Shown piece by piece: positions 1 to 13,085 of a stretch of 64,000 nt of DNA (position 1 is its first letter; every line of letters starts with the position of its first letter). The translations under genes and the position numbers were made by a program. Under the pieces are notes generated by a model that saw nothing but the letters and a program-made list of their open reading frames with translations, had not been told where the DNA came from and made no database searches. Source of the DNA: Lepisosteus oculatus (lineage: Eukaryota; Chordata; Actinopteri; Semionotiformes; Lepisosteidae); the NCBI RefSeq assembly GCF_040954835.1, contig NC_090709.1:40280975-40344974 (forward strand), in the 5' to 3' direction.

Positions 1-639
1 CTTTATTCACAGTTTGGGATAAAGCAGTCCAGAAACCAGAAGACAAACCTCTAGTTCTTCTGCAAACTGTTGATAGACATGCATCCAGACACAGCTCCCA
101 GGCTCAGCAGTCAGACGACCTCCCCCTGACTCAGCTCTGCAGCTCTTCCCTCCTGCTCTGCTCAGCACAACTGCTCTCTGTCCCCAGCAGCACCAGACTG
201 AAGGCCTCCCCTCCTGCCTTTTAACTGTCTCCCCACCAATCGTCTTCCACCAATTAGGCAGGTGATTATAGGCAGCAGGTTGTTCTCCTGGGCCTCGTTG
301 GGGATGAAGGTCAGACCAGTGCCACTGTCTTGCCTGAACCTGCTGTGGTTTGGGAGAGGCGTGTGACGGGAAGGTGAAGTGGTTTTTGGGTCTTTCTGAT
401 CCCATATTATAATCGGTGTTAAACCATTGCTGTAGTTTGTTTTGGGTCTCGGGATTAACCTTGCTGGATGTCCTACAGGCTCACCTTCCTCATCCTCTGT
501 GTTGGGACTCAGTTGTTCCTGAAATCAATAAAAAATAAACCCAATTCAACTAGGAAAACTGTGTGATTAGTTTTCCAGGATGAGTAAAAGCATAAATGTT
601 AAAATATGCAGAAAATTCAATGAAAATAAACAGCTTGTT

Positions 640-1240
640 TATCAGAGGCTTTGATCCCACAGCCCCAGAGTTAGAAGCCCAGAGCTCTTCCACTGAGCCA
701 CAGTGTCTCTGTGAGTCTGGGGCTCCTGTGTGCTCTTGGTTTTCCCGGCTCAGGGTTCAAGACTGAGGGATAAAAGACAGACCGAATAAACTCTCCATCA
801 GGACAGGAGCCAGTGGAGGAGTGGAGATGGTGCAGAACTCCTGAGCCCAAGGTTGCAGGTTCAAGTCCTGGCTGAGGTGGGTTTGCAGTGTGGTTCTCCC
901 CAGCAGTGACAGGGTGAGAAGTAAAAGCCCACAGCTCTCGTGTCTTTATTTATCACCGTGTTACTGTTCACAAGAATTAAATTAACAAAAGCTCCAGGTC
1001 CTTCCAGGATTTGAACCCACAACCACCAGGCAGAAGTCCAGAGCTCTTCCCCTGAGCCACAGTGTGTCTTTGTAGATCTGGGGCTCCTGTGGGCTCTTGG
1101 TCTTCTTCCCAGTTCAGGGCTGAAACGGAGGGATAAGAGCCGGACCGAATCCCTCTCCCCTTGGGCCTGGAGCAGGTGGAGGAGTGGAGACGGTGCTGCG
1201 CTCATGACCAGAAGGTTGTGGGTTCAAGTCCTGGCTGATC
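640..1240. repeat. Four tRNA-like Pol III modules, left palindrome arm
   Basis: Four segments carry paired A-box and B-box sequences at tRNA-like spacing. On plus: TGGAGGAGTGG at 814-824 with GGTTCAAGTCC at 858-868, and the same pair at 1,177-1,187 and 1,221-1,231. On minus: A-box 690-700 with a degenerate B-box 647-657, and A-box 1,049-1,059 with GGTTCAAATCC at 1,007-1,017. No 7-bp acceptor stem is evident, so they look like SINE heads or tRNA relics rather than working tRNA genes. Confidence 0.55.
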
Positions 1241-1856
1241 CCTGGTAAGTAAACCAAGGTGAGTATGTGGGCAGGATGATGGGGAGGGGCTATTACTGGG
1301 GGGTAGTGGGGGGGGTGGAGGAGGCAGAGCAGGGCCAGGGGGAGGGGCAGCTAGTGGGGGGTGGGCTAGAGCAGGGTAGCTGCTAGGTTAGGCAGGGGGG
1401 TAGTGGGTGGTTAGGGTAGAGTAGCAGTAGAGGGAGGGGTAGTGAGTGGGTAGAGTAGGGTAGGGCTAGGATAGGATAGACAGTTAGGTGGGTGGGGTAG
1501 CACTAGGGGGAGGGGTAGCTCCAGTGGGGTAGTGGGGGGTAGGATAGAGTAGGGCAGGGCTAGGGAGAGAGGTGGGGGGTGGGTGAGTAGAGTAGGGCAG
1601 GGCTAGGAAGAGGAGCTGGGAGGGGTGACAGGAGGAGGCAGGGCTGGAGAGGTGAGGGAGGAGGAGTGGCCTGGGCCTGAGGGGGCAGGAGGAAGAGGAG
1701 CTGGGAGGGGGGCCCAGGCCAGGGTAGGAGGGAGGGGTGACGGGAGGAGGCAGGTAGGGGCAGGCAGGCAAGGAGAGATGAGGGGCAGGTGGAGGAGCTG
1801 GGAGGGTGGGGGTAGAGCAGGAGAGGAGGCAGGTAGGCAAGGAGAGGTGAGGAGGG

Positions 1857-2274
1857 AGGGAGGCCCAGGCAGGAGGGAAGGGGGAAGGAGGCCCAGGGAG
1901 GGGGGAAGTGCAAAACTTCTAAACTTCTTTTCTTTTGTAGGAGTGGAGGTGGGGGGGGGGGGGGTGACTGGGGCAGGAGGGTGGAGATGATGAAAGTTTG
2001 AAAGTTTTCCATGCAAAAGAAGTTTTGCCCTCCATCCTTCCTCACCTCTCCTCTACTTGCCTGAGGGAGGCCCAGGCAGGAGGGAAGGGGGAAGGAGGCC
2101 CAGGGAGGGGGGAAGTGCAAAACTTCTAAACTTCTTTTCTTTTGTAGGAGTGGAGGTGGGGGGGGGGGGGGGGGGGGTGACTGGGGCAGGAGGGTGGAGA
2201 TGATGAAAGTTTGAAAGTTTTCCATGCAAAAGAAGTTTTGCCCTCCATCCTTCCTCACCTCTCCTCTACTTGCC
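1857..2274 (+). repeat. Two direct copies of a 207-bp unit at the palindrome centre
   Basis: Copy 1 is about 1,857-2,063 and copy 2 about 2,064-2,274, offset by 207 bp and nearly identical. Each unit holds a G homopolymer run (about 12 G in copy 1, about 20 G in copy 2) followed by a GATGATGAAAG-containing stretch, and ends in a pyrimidine-rich segment. The unit is itself partly self-complementary: AAACTTC-rich and GAAGTTTTG-rich halves face each other. Confidence 0.7.
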
Positions 2275-3059
2275 TGCCTGCCTCCTCTCCTCACTCCACC
2301 CCACCTCCACTCTGCCTGGCCCTGCCCCCCTCACCTGCTCTACCCCCACCCTCCCAGCTCCTCCTCCTCCTCCCTCACCTCTCCTCGCCTGCCTCCTCCT
2401 GTCACCCCTCCCTCCTACCCTGGCCTGGCCTGGGCCCCCCTCCCAACTCCTCCTCCTCCTGCCCCCTCAGGCCCAGGCCACCTGCCACTCCTCCTCCCTC
2501 ACCTCTCCTTGCCTACCTGCCTCCTCTCCTGCTCTACCCCCACCCTCCCAGCTCCTCCACCTGCCCCTCATCTCTCCTTGCCTGCCTGCCCCTACCTGCC
2601 TCCTCCCGTCACCCCTGCCTCCTACCCTGGCCTGGGCCCCCCTCCTCCTCCACCAGCCTAGTCCTGCCCTACTCTACTCTACTCACCCCTCCCCCTTGTG
2701 CTACTCTACCTGCTACCCCCCTGTCTAACCTCACACTTGTCCTGCCCTACTCTATCCTACCCCCCACTACCCCACTGGAGCTACCCCTCCCCCTAGTGCT
2801 ACCCCACCCACCTAACTGTCTATCCTATCCTAGCCCTACCCTACTCTACCCACTCACTACCCCTCCCTCTACCCTAACCACCCACTACCCCCCTGCCTAA
2901 CCTAGCAGCTACCCTGCTCTACCCTTCCTAGCCCACCCCCCACTAGCTGCCCCTCCCCCTGGCCCTGCTCTGCCTCCTCCACCCCCCCACTACCCCCCAG
3001 TAATAGCCCCTCCCCATCATCCTGCCCACATACTCACCTTGGTTTACTTACCAGGGATC

Positions 3060-3660
3060 AGCCAGGACTTGAACCCACAACCTCCTGGTCATGAACACAG
3101 CACCGTCTCCACTCCTCCACCTGCTCCAGGCCCAAGGGGAGAGGGATTCGGTCCGGCTCTTATCCCTCCGTTTCAGCCCTGAACTGGGAAGAAGACCAAG
3201 AGCCCACAGGAGCCCCAGACCTACAAAGACACACTGTGGCTCAGGGGAAGAGCTCTGGACTTCTGCCTGGAGGTTGTGGGTTCAAATCCTGGAAGGACCT
3301 GGAGCTTTTGTTAATTTAATTCTTGTGAACAGTAACACGGTGATAAATAAAGACACGAGAGCTGTGGGCTTTTACTTCTCACCCCGGTCACCGCTGGGGA
3401 GAACCACACTGCAAACCCACCTCAGTTCTCAGCCAGGACTTGAACCTGCAACCTTGGGCTCAGGAGCTCCGCACCATCTCCACTCCTCCACTGGCTCCTG
3501 TCCTGAAGGAGAGCTCATTCGGTCTGTCTTTTATCCCTCAGTCTTGAACCCTGAGCTGGGAAAACCAAGAGCACACAGGAGCCCCAGACTCACAGAGACA
3601 CTGTGGCTCAGTGGAAGAGCTTTGGGTTTCTAACTCTGGGGCTGTGGGATCAAAGCCTCT
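3060..3660. repeat. Four tRNA-like Pol III modules, right palindrome arm
   Basis: This is the mirror of the left-arm cluster. On plus: A-box 3,237-3,247 with GGTTCAAATCC at 3,279-3,289, and TGGCTCAGTGG at 3,604-3,614 (a full match to the A-box consensus) with a degenerate B-box at 3,647-3,657. On minus: A/B pairs 3,109-3,119 with 3,065-3,075, and 3,480-3,490 with 3,436-3,446. About 31-33 bases separate the boxes, as in real tRNA genes. Confidence 0.55.
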
Positions 3661-4297
3661 GAAAAACAAGCTGTTTATTTTCATTGAATTCTCTGCATAT
3701 TTTAACATTTATGCTTTTACTCATCATGGAAAACTAATCACACAGTTTTCCTAGTTGAATTGGGTTTATTTTTTATTGATTTCAGGAACAACTGAGTCCC
3801 AACACAGAGGATGAGGAGGGTGAGCCTGTAGGACATCCAGCAAGGTTAATCCTGAGACCCAAAACAAACTACAGCAAAGGTTTAACACTGATTATAATAT
3901 GGGATCAGAAAGACCCAAAAACCACTTCACCTTCCCGTCACACGCCTCTCCCAAACCACAGCAGGTTCAGGCAAGAGTGGCACTGGTCTGACCTTCATCC
4001 CCAACGAGGCCCAGGAGAACAACCTGCTGCCTATAATCACCTGCCTAATTGGTGGAAGACGATTGGTGGGGAGACAGTTAAAAGGCAGGAGGGGAGGCCT
4101 TCAGTCTGGTGCTGCTGGGGACAGAGAGCAGTTGTGCTGAGCAGAGCAGGAGGGAAGAGATGCAGACCTGAGTCAGGGGGAGGTCTGACTTCTGAGCCTG
4201 GGAGCTGTGTCTGGATGCATGTCTAGCGACAGTTTGCAGAAGAACTAGAGGTTTGTCTTCTGGTTTCAGGACTGCTTTATCCCAAACTGTGAATAAA

Positions 4298-6400
4298 GAA
4301 CACCGTTTCCTTACCTTCCTTACCTGGCTGTGAAAGTGTTTGTTCTGAGAGCCATCTGCCTGTGTCTCACTTGGACGGGGAGTGGGGCTGTCAACTGGAC
4401 ACTGGGTCAGGACAGGTCTCCTGTCCCCTCTGAGCTGGAAAAACAACTGGCTTTATCTTCTGGTCAGTCAGGGCCACTGCTGGGCTGGTGAGAAAGGTTG
4501 ATCGTCATGAGGGGAGAATCTGTGAGTTGTCACAGGGTCACCAGCAAACTTCCACTCTAGATCAATGGAAAAACAGGAAAATAGGTAGTAGAGTACATAC
4601 ACCATATCCCAGATCGTATATGAACGATGTCTAAAGCAAACCCGTCCTGCTGAGCTCTGTGGAAGTAAGAGAGATGAAACACATGCCCTGACTGTAGGAG
4701 AGCAGGGGGTTGTGCTGGGAAGGACACAGACTGAGCTGTGAACTGGTCTTTCTTCAGCAGCTCCTTCCTCCACTCACTGCTCTGGCTGCAGCAACACTGG
4801 GAGACTCCACTTCCTGCTTTTTGTCACCTGACCAATCCTGTTTCTGCAGCTGGTCAGCTGACAGAGTTGTGCCCAGTGACAAATCCACACAATGTATGAA
4901 CTTGCACCTCCAGGCTCCAGCCCTCTGCAGGAATTCAACCAGGCCCTGAGCTCTCTCTTTTGTGAGCTCCTCATTATATACACTGGCTGCAGGCTTCAAT
5001 TGACAACACCTGCACCTTATCAACCCAGGGGAGGCAGCCTATTGGCCACAATCGTCCTCATGGCCTGCTGGTAAATGTAGTTCATGAAGTCCTGCAGCAG
5101 GACAGTCCCAGTGAGAGAGTAGCAGAGGGTTGAGACTGTACCCCTGCCTTGGCCCATTTTACACACTAACACTGCCCCACCTGCATCTCCCACTGTAAGA
5201 CCAGTCCAGCCTGGAGTGGGTGACTGCACCAGGGAGCGAACATCAAGGTGGTGCATTAGATTGAGTAGCAAGCAGACTGATCATCTCTGTGGCAGGGGAC
5301 TTTTTTTCCCCTCTTGTGGCACTGGGTACAGCTGCACAAGTAAGAATTCCACTAGGGTTATGGTAGATGGCAAATATAAAAAACCTGGACTCTTGCACCT
5401 CCTCTCCTGCACACACTGCCATCTGCTGGAGCACAGCTGTTACTGCACCTCAGCTACCCCACTGGGGTAACTCTTCTGCATGAGAGAGGTGCTGCAGCCC
5501 TTTAGACATGAATTGGTGACTGAGGAGTCTTCAATCTGAAACAGGTAGGAGGTTATACTGACAGAAGACAGAGCAGCCTCTGCCCTCAGGAAACCCCCAG
5601 ACTCACCTCCTTACCCATGGCTCAGTTTGGGTCCTGGACCAGGGGTTTCACCTCTTTACTCTTGAGCAGTGAGGAGCTCCAGCTCTCCCCCTGTCTCTCG
5701 TGGGCACAGGCAGCAGCTGGGTCAATATCCTTACTCACACCTCGACTTACTGACCACAGGCACAGGGTAGGCAGCTTTCTTGACCTTCAGCTACAGGGGG
5801 AGCATGTTTGTGCACAACTCAGGATGACCGAGGCCACATTTCCCAAACGAGACCTACTTCCTGTGAAGCCCACAACCACAAAGCACAGCCCAGGAGTAGA
5901 GCAGGACCCTAGCCACTGATGCGCACACACGTGTACAATAACCTCCCCCCAGGTTACCACTGTTAATTCAGGATACGTCAGTCCTGAACTTGAGGGAGAG
6001 GCTCAGCGCGGTGTAACAGAATACAAAACACTTCAGCACCAGATTGGGTCCATCTTTAAGGACTGGAGCTCCCTAGAGGAAGAACATCAACGCCTGCCTT
6101 CGGCTGTGACAGCAGCAGACTGGGGTGTGGTCATGTGGGGAGGTTACACCAACACTAGTAAGAGCTTAGGCCGCAGGTCAACCATTTTTAAAAGAACAGG
6201 TCAGAGACGGGAGTGCTACAATACAGGACAGGCGAGAGTCCACCTTCAGGTACACAACTGAGTTGAATAGGACAGGGGAGCTGTTGGCCTCCTGGGGCAA
6301 GTACTACAGTCCACAACTTTGGCTGTTAAAACACAATAGAGATAACGGTTCACATGATAGACAAGGCTAAAGGTTACAGTACTATATTAGTAACACTGTT
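4298..6400. other. No gene recognised
   Basis: This is mostly single-copy-looking sequence. Short ORFs occur on both strands but none shows a domain, a splice pattern or a codon bias I can support. Dense TACAG/GTACAG motifs begin near 6,400 as the next array starts. Confidence 0.4.
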
Positions 6401-8165
6401 TTAACTACACATAGTACAGTGGATTACTGGACAGAGGGCCCAGGGTTCATCCACAGTACAAGTGACAGCTCAGTACAATAGTCCACATTCACCAGTACAG
6501 GACACAGGTCTGACTCTTACACTAGAGTACAGGTGACCATTTAGTACACAGGTCCACTTATTATAGTGCAGTAGAGGGCACATGACTATATTACCACAGA
6601 ATACAGGTGACAAGTCAGGGTATTACACTAGATTACAGGTGACAGTTTGGCACACTGCTCTAATTACACCATCATACAACAGAGCTGAGTATTACATCAC
6701 TCCAGTGACAGTTCACATGCCCATACAATACAGAGGTCTGGGTATTACAAGACAAGTAACATTTAACAACACCACAGTACCCAGGTCTGAGTATCACACT
6801 AGAGTACAGGTAACAGTTTGGTACACTGAACGGGTTATTACATTATAGTACAGTACCCATGGCTGGGTATTACAGCACCATACAGGTGACAGTTGACATC
6901 CCAGTACAAGAGATCAGGATCTCACACTAGATTACAGGTGACAGTTTGGCACACATTCCTCTAATTACACCATCATACAGCACAGAGGGCATTACAACAG
7001 TACAAGTGACAGTTCACATCACCATACAGTACAGGTCTAGGTATTACTACAATATAGGTAACAGTTAACAGGAGAGTACAGTACACAGGACTGAGTATTA
7101 CACTAGAGCACAGGTGACAGTTTGACACACTGCTGTGTTTATTACACTGTCATACAGCTGGGTAATACAACAATACAAGTGACCATTCACATCCCCATAC
7201 AACACATAGGTCTGAGTAATACAATATAGAAAACATTTAACATGACAGTGTACAGATGTCTGCCTATTAGCACAGATGAGTGGTACACTGAACTGGTTAT
7301 TACACTATAGGACAGTACACATGGCTGGGTATTACAACACTGGACAGTTGACATCACAGTACAGTAGACAAGTCAGTGAATTACAATAGATTACAGGTGA
7401 GAGTTTGGTACACCAAATGGGTTATTACATTGTAGATCAGTACACATGGCAGGATATTAGAATACACTACAGGTGACAACACAGTACAGTAGAAAAGCCA
7501 GGGTATCACACTAGAACACAGGTGACTGTTAAAGACTAAAGGCTGTATGTTACACTGAAATACAGAACAGAGGGTGACTGTTACAACAGTGGACAATCTC
7601 AGTTCAGTACAGCAGTCCATGTATTACAGCACAGTACGGTACACAGGACTGACTATGACAGAACAGTACAGGTGACAGTTCAACACACTCGGCTCAGTCT
7701 TACAACAGTACAGGACACAGGGCTGAGCATTGGCACAGTACAGCTCATCACACAGATCTGAGTATTAAAACACCGCAGGTGAGGGTTCAACAAGCAGTTG
7801 TGTCACAGAATTAATATCTAGTACAAGTGAGTTCAGCACAGTCCAGGTAAGAGGGGAGCACACATTTGAGTAATTATAATTATAATCATAATCAAGTGAG
7901 AGAAAAGCACAGAGGAGCGTCATTGAGTACTGAAACCGAGTAAAGGCGAGTGTAGCACACAGACTCAAGTATTAAAGTAACTTACCACTGAAGGTTCACT
8001 CTACTTCCATGTCACTGTGTATTAAAGCTCAGTTACAAGTACAAGTTCAGCCACACTATTAGAGTACAGTCCACCTGTTTAAATAGAAGAGATGAGAGTT
8101 CAGCACACAGACACGAGTATTATAAAGATCACTGCAGGTCAAAAGGTCAGCATACTGGTTTAACA
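6400..8165. repeat. Degenerate minisatellite, about 60-75-bp unit
   Basis: Units share the core AGTACAGGTGACAGTT, then CACA, then GAGTATTACA. Divergence between copies is high, so the array is old. It continues after the LINE relic that interrupts it. Confidence 0.75.
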
Positions 8166-8169
8166 CTGA

Positions 8170-8592
8170 GGATTCAAGTCAAGTTCATTGTCATTATACT
8201 CATACAGGTAGATGGGATAAAATGCTATTGAGCTTGTACTCAGACGATAAGTAGCAAAAAAAAACAATACAATTGTATATTAAAGGACAACAGGCAATGT
8301 GGAAATACATGCATCAACAGAACAGAATAAAGGATAGAAATGGGGAGTGTGAGGTAGGGGTAGATTTCAATGTGTGTGAGTTTGTGGTAAGAGAGAAGGC
8401 ACTGTGGGGTTCAGATCGTAGGTGAGAGAGGCTGGGAGTTTAATACTCTGATAGAGCAGGGGTAAAAACTGTCTCCGAATCTGGTAGTCCAGGTACCATT
8501 TTCCAGATGGTAGAGGGTCATGCAGGCTGTAGCTGGGGTGGGTGGGGTCTTTGAAGATGCCTAGAGCTTTCCTCAAGCCCCGTCTGCTGAGA
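8170..8592 (-). mobile_element. LINE relic (C-terminal reverse-transcriptase-ORF end)
   Basis: The minus strand encodes a stretch containing DPTHPSYSLHDPLPSGKWYL, which fits the C-terminal motif typical of L2/Rex-type fish LINE polyproteins (DPTHPS..L...LPSG+RY.S.R...R...FFP.....N). The plus strand begins with GATTCAAGTCAAGTTCATTG, the complement of such elements' 3' UTR. It splits the surrounding minisatellite and is truncated and non-functional. Confidence 0.65.
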
Positions 8593-10160
8593 GTTCACAT
8601 CTCTATTACAACACAGTACAGTTACAGTTCATCACACAGGGCTGAGTACCCTAATAGGACAGCTGCCAGTTTAGCATAAACATCTGGGTATTAAAACACT
8701 GCAGGTGAAGGTTCAACAGACAGTTGTGTCACTGAGTATTACATTTCAATACAAGCGAGAGATGAGCACACTGCTTGAAGTAGTTTAGTACAGTCCGGGG
8801 GAGAGCTGAACACAGATTTGAGTATTAAAGTACAGTAAAGCTAGAGTTTAGTGTACAGGTCTGTGTATTACCACACATTACAGACAAGAATGAAGCACAC
8901 AGGGTTTTGTATTAAAGCTCACTGCAGATGAGAGTTCAGAACACAGGTTTCAGAATTAAAACAGAAAAAAAGTACCAGTTATTTTTAGTACAGTCCAGGT
9001 GAGAGCCGACCGCACAGATTTGAGTATAAAAACATTAAAAACAATGAAAGTAAAAGTAAATTATACAGGTGTGTCTGAGTATTAAAACCCAGTAAAAAGG
9101 TAAGAGTGTAGCACACTGATTTGAGTATTAAAGAACACTGCAGGTGAAAGTTCACCATACTGGTGTCGCCGAGTATTGAAGCGCAGTACAATTGAGAGTT
9201 CACTACAGATGAAGGTTCAGCATAGAGGCATGTCAGTGAATATTGAAGTTCAGCACAAGTCTGAGCATTACAACAGTACAGTTCATCACACAGGGCTGAG
9301 TACTCTCATAGTACAGTTGACAGCTCAGCACACAGACTTGAGTATTCAAGTACACTGCAGGTGAAGGTTCGACAAACTAGTGCATCACTGAGTATTCCAG
9401 TTCAGTACAAGGGAGAGTTCAGCACCCTGGTTTAAGTAGTTTAGTACAGTCCAGGTGAGGGTTTACTCACCAGATTTGAGCATTAAAAAAAAAAAAAATC
9501 AAGCTATAAAAAGGTGAGATTAAAGCACACAGGTGTGTCAGTACGTATTAAGTCTCACAGGGTAGCACGCAGATTTGAGTATTGAAGTACACTACAGATG
9601 AAGGTTCAGCATACACGTTGCTGAATATTAAAACTCACTTACAAGTTAGGGATCAGCACAGTGGTTTAATAAGTATTTTAGTGCAGTCCAGGTGAGAGCC
9701 GAGCGCAGAGGTTTGAGTATTAAAGCACAGTAAAGGTGAGAGTTCTGCACACAGGTGTATCACACTGGTTTAAGTATGATAGTCCAGTCCACATGAGGGG
9801 TCAGTACACACTTGAGTATGAAAGCACAGTAATAGGTGAGAGTTTAGCACTCGTGTGTCAATGTGAGAATTAAATTAAGTACAAGTTCAGCACCCTGGTT
9901 TCAGTATTACAGCACAGTCCACAGGATAGCTCAGCACACAGGTCTGTCATTGAGAATTAAAGCTCAGGACAGGAGAGAGTTACTTATACAAGTGTGAGGA
10001 TTACCAGTATTAACGCTCAGTGCAGATGGGAGTACAGTACACAGGTTTGGGTGTTCAAGTGTTATATAGGAAAGACTTCAGCACCCTGGTATTTATCATT
10101 GAGTAACAAAGTTCAGCTCAGGTGAAAGATCAACTCACAGATGTGTCAATGTATTAAGGT
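8593..10160. repeat. Continuation of the 60-75-bp minisatellite
   Basis: Same family as the array before the LINE relic, with cores such as GTTCAGCACACAGGTTTGAG and TATTAAAGCACAGTA. Copies are strongly diverged. Confidence 0.7.
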
Positions 10161-10439
10161 ACAATCCTCTTGAGAATTGAGTACACCATTGTCAACACTC
10201 CACTCCCTACAGTACAGCCACTGATAACCCTGATCAGAACAGTCCATCTGAGCAAAGTACCTCACTCTGGGGTACAAGACTGTGTCCCCCTCTGGAATCA
10301 AACCTGCAATCCACAGTCAAAAAGCCCTGTTTAATACTGGAGAAGTGTAGTGTCTTACAGAGGACAGGCAGCTGGACTGAGCGAGTGAGACACACAGCTC
10401 AAGAGACGTCACAGAGACCGACACAAGGAGGAAGAGAAA

Positions 10440-13085
10440 GACAGGAAAGAGCTTCTCACCTCCACCCCAACTCCCAGCCATACTTGTCTTCCCACTGGAC
10501 AACCTGGAAAAATAAGGAAAATACAGTCCAATGTCAATCCCAACACCTCATCCATACCCATCTTCCCACTGCCAGCCACTGGACTTTCTGGGAAAACTAC
10601 AGAAATGATCACAGGACAGAGTATCAACCTCCATCCACACTGGTCTTCCCACTGTCAGCCTCTGGACATTCTGGCAAAACTAGAGAAATGAAAACAGGAC
10701 TGAGCATCAACCTCCATCCACACTGGTGTTCCCACTGACTTCTCTGGACACCATGGAAAATTAGGGAAAAGAAACACAGGAGACAGCACCCAACCCCGAC
10801 TCCATCTTCACATCCATACCCGTCTCTCCACTGTCTTCCTCAGAAGATCCTGGAAAATTATGGAACAAGAAAACAGGAGAGGGTTCAATCTTCATTCATA
10901 CCTGTCCTCCCACTGTCAGCCTCGACAATTTAGGAAAATACAGTCCAATGAGTCCAGTGTAAACCCCAACATCTCTTTCATACCCATCTTCCCACTGGCA
11001 GCCTCTGGACTAAAATTAGGGAAAAGAGACCGGAGTGAGCTTCCAACCTCCGTTCCAACTCCTCATCCATACCCATCTTCCGACCGTCTGCCACTGGACA
11101 TTCTGGAAAACTACAGAAATGAACAAGACTGACCGTCAACCTCCTTCCACACTAGTCTTGCCTCTGGCCATTTTCTGGACATCCTAGACGGCATCTGAAC
11201 TCCAATCCATCTTCCCACTGTCAATTATTTTGGACATCCTGGAAAATTAGGGAAAGATTACAGGAGAGGGTAACCAACCTCTATCCCAACTCCCAGCCAT
11301 ACCTGTCTTCCCACTGTCTGTCCTGTGTTCATTGCTGTAGTTTTCCCAGAATGTCCTGAGGCAGAGCATCAACCTTCATCCACACTGGTCTTCCCTCCGT
11401 CTTCCTCAGAACATCCTGGAAAATTAGGGAACAAGAACACAGAAGAGAGTTCAATCCTCATACATACATGTCTTCCCACTGGCAGCCTCTGGCCAGCCTG
11501 GACAATTCAGGAAAATACAGTCCAATGTCAACCCCAACACCTTTCATACCCATCTTCCCACTGGCAGCCTCTGGACACCGGAAGATTAGGGAAAAGAGAG
11601 ACAGGAGTGAGAATCCAACCTCCATTCCAACTCCCCTTCCATACTCATCTTCCCACTGTCAATTTTATGGACATCCTAGAAAATAAGGGAAAAGACTACA
11701 GGAGAGAGCATCTAACCTCTATCCCAACTTCCAGCCATACCCGTCTTCCCACTGGCAGCCTCTGGACATCCTGGAAAACCAGGGAAAATACAGGAGAGGG
11801 TTGACATTTTCTGGACATCCTAGAAAAGTAGGAAAAAGATTAAAGGAGAGAACATCCAATCTCTATCCCAACCATACCAGTCTTCCCACTAGCCACCTCC
11901 ATTCAGCCTGGAAAATCATACAGGAGAGAGTTCAGCATCAATCCCAGCACCACACCTGCCTCTCGACTATCTGCTTGTGGACATCCTGGAAAATTTGGGG
12001 AAAAAATTACAGGAGAGGGTAACCAACGTCTATCCCAACTGCCAGCCATACCCCTCTTCCCACTGGCAGCCTGGAAAATGGAAAAGATCACAGGAGAGAG
12101 CATCCCACCTCTATCCCAACTCCTCATCCATACTGGTCTCCCCACTGTCAGCCACTGGACAACCTGTCTTCTGTCTGCCTCAGGACATTCTGGAAAACTA
12201 CAGAAATGAACACAGGACAGAGCGTCATCCTCCATCCCAACACTCGATCCACACTGGTCTTCCCACTGTCTGCCCCCGCATTGGAGTCCATCTTGACCTT
12301 TGACACCTGACATTTTGGTGTTTGACCTCAGAGCAGGAGACGCTGCTGGAGACAGGAGAGACAATCAACCCCCATTCTGTCTTCCTATCCGTACCGGTCT
12401 TCCCACTGGCAGCCTCTGGATATCTTGGAAAATAAGGGAAAAGAGATGGGAGAGACCATCAACCTCCATTCCAACTCCTCCTCCATACCCGTCTTCCCAG
12501 TGTCAATTTTATGGACATCCTAGAACATCAGGGAAAAAGATTCTAGGAGAGAACATCCAACCTCTATCCCAGCCATACTTGTCTCTCCACTGTCCGCCCC
12601 TGGACATCTTGGAAAGTTAAGGAAATGAAAACAGGAGAGGGTTACAGCCCGTCGTCTTCCCACTGTTTGCCACTGGACAGCCCATCTTCCCATTGGACAT
12701 TCTGGAAAACCACAGAAATGAACACAGGACAGAGCATCAACCTCCATCCCAACACTCCATCCACACTGGTTTTCCCACTGGCTGGGAAAAAAAATAGGAT
12801 TCCCACCTCCATTCCAATTCCCCTTCCACTCTGTCTTCCCACTGTCAATTCTTTTGGACATCCAGGAAAGTTAAGGAAAAGAAACACAGGAGAGGGTAAC
12901 CAACCTCTATCCCAACTCCCAGCCATACCTGTCTTCCCACTGGCAGCCTCTGGACAGCCTTGAAAATTAGGGAAGAGAAAACAGGAGGGGGTTTAATCTT
13001 CATACATACAGGTCTTCCCAGTGTCAGCCACCAGACTTACTGGAAAATGGAGAAGGGAAAAGAGACAGGAGAGAGCATCCCACCT
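10440..13085. repeat. Minisatellite, variable 100-135-bp unit
   Basis: About twenty or more copies of a unit containing CCAACCTC(T/C)ATCCCAACTCC, then CATACC(T/C)GTCTTCCCACTG, then CTGGACATCCTGGAAAATTA. Unit length varies by loss of internal segments, and this generates long accidental ORFs on both strands that I do not regard as genes. Confidence 0.8.

Larger units (their letters stand above)
1..4297. repeat. 4.3-kb imperfect palindrome (inverted repeat)
   Basis: The first bases of the window reappear as reverse complement ending at 4,297, and matching landmarks sum to about 4,297 along the arms (for example 1,253 with 3,044). The arms are roughly 1-1,850 and 2,480-4,297, with few differences in the outer 1.2 kb and more indels in the purine/pyrimidine-rich inner part. 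The outer ends carry a TTAAAAGG box and, about 200 bp later, an AATAAA signal (right arm, plus strand, near 4,078 and 4,291), an arrangement like an LTR or Pol II terminal unit. No ORF with recognisable homology is present. It could be a foldback-type element, an inverted duplication, or an assembly artefact; the left end may run off the window. Confidence 0.8.
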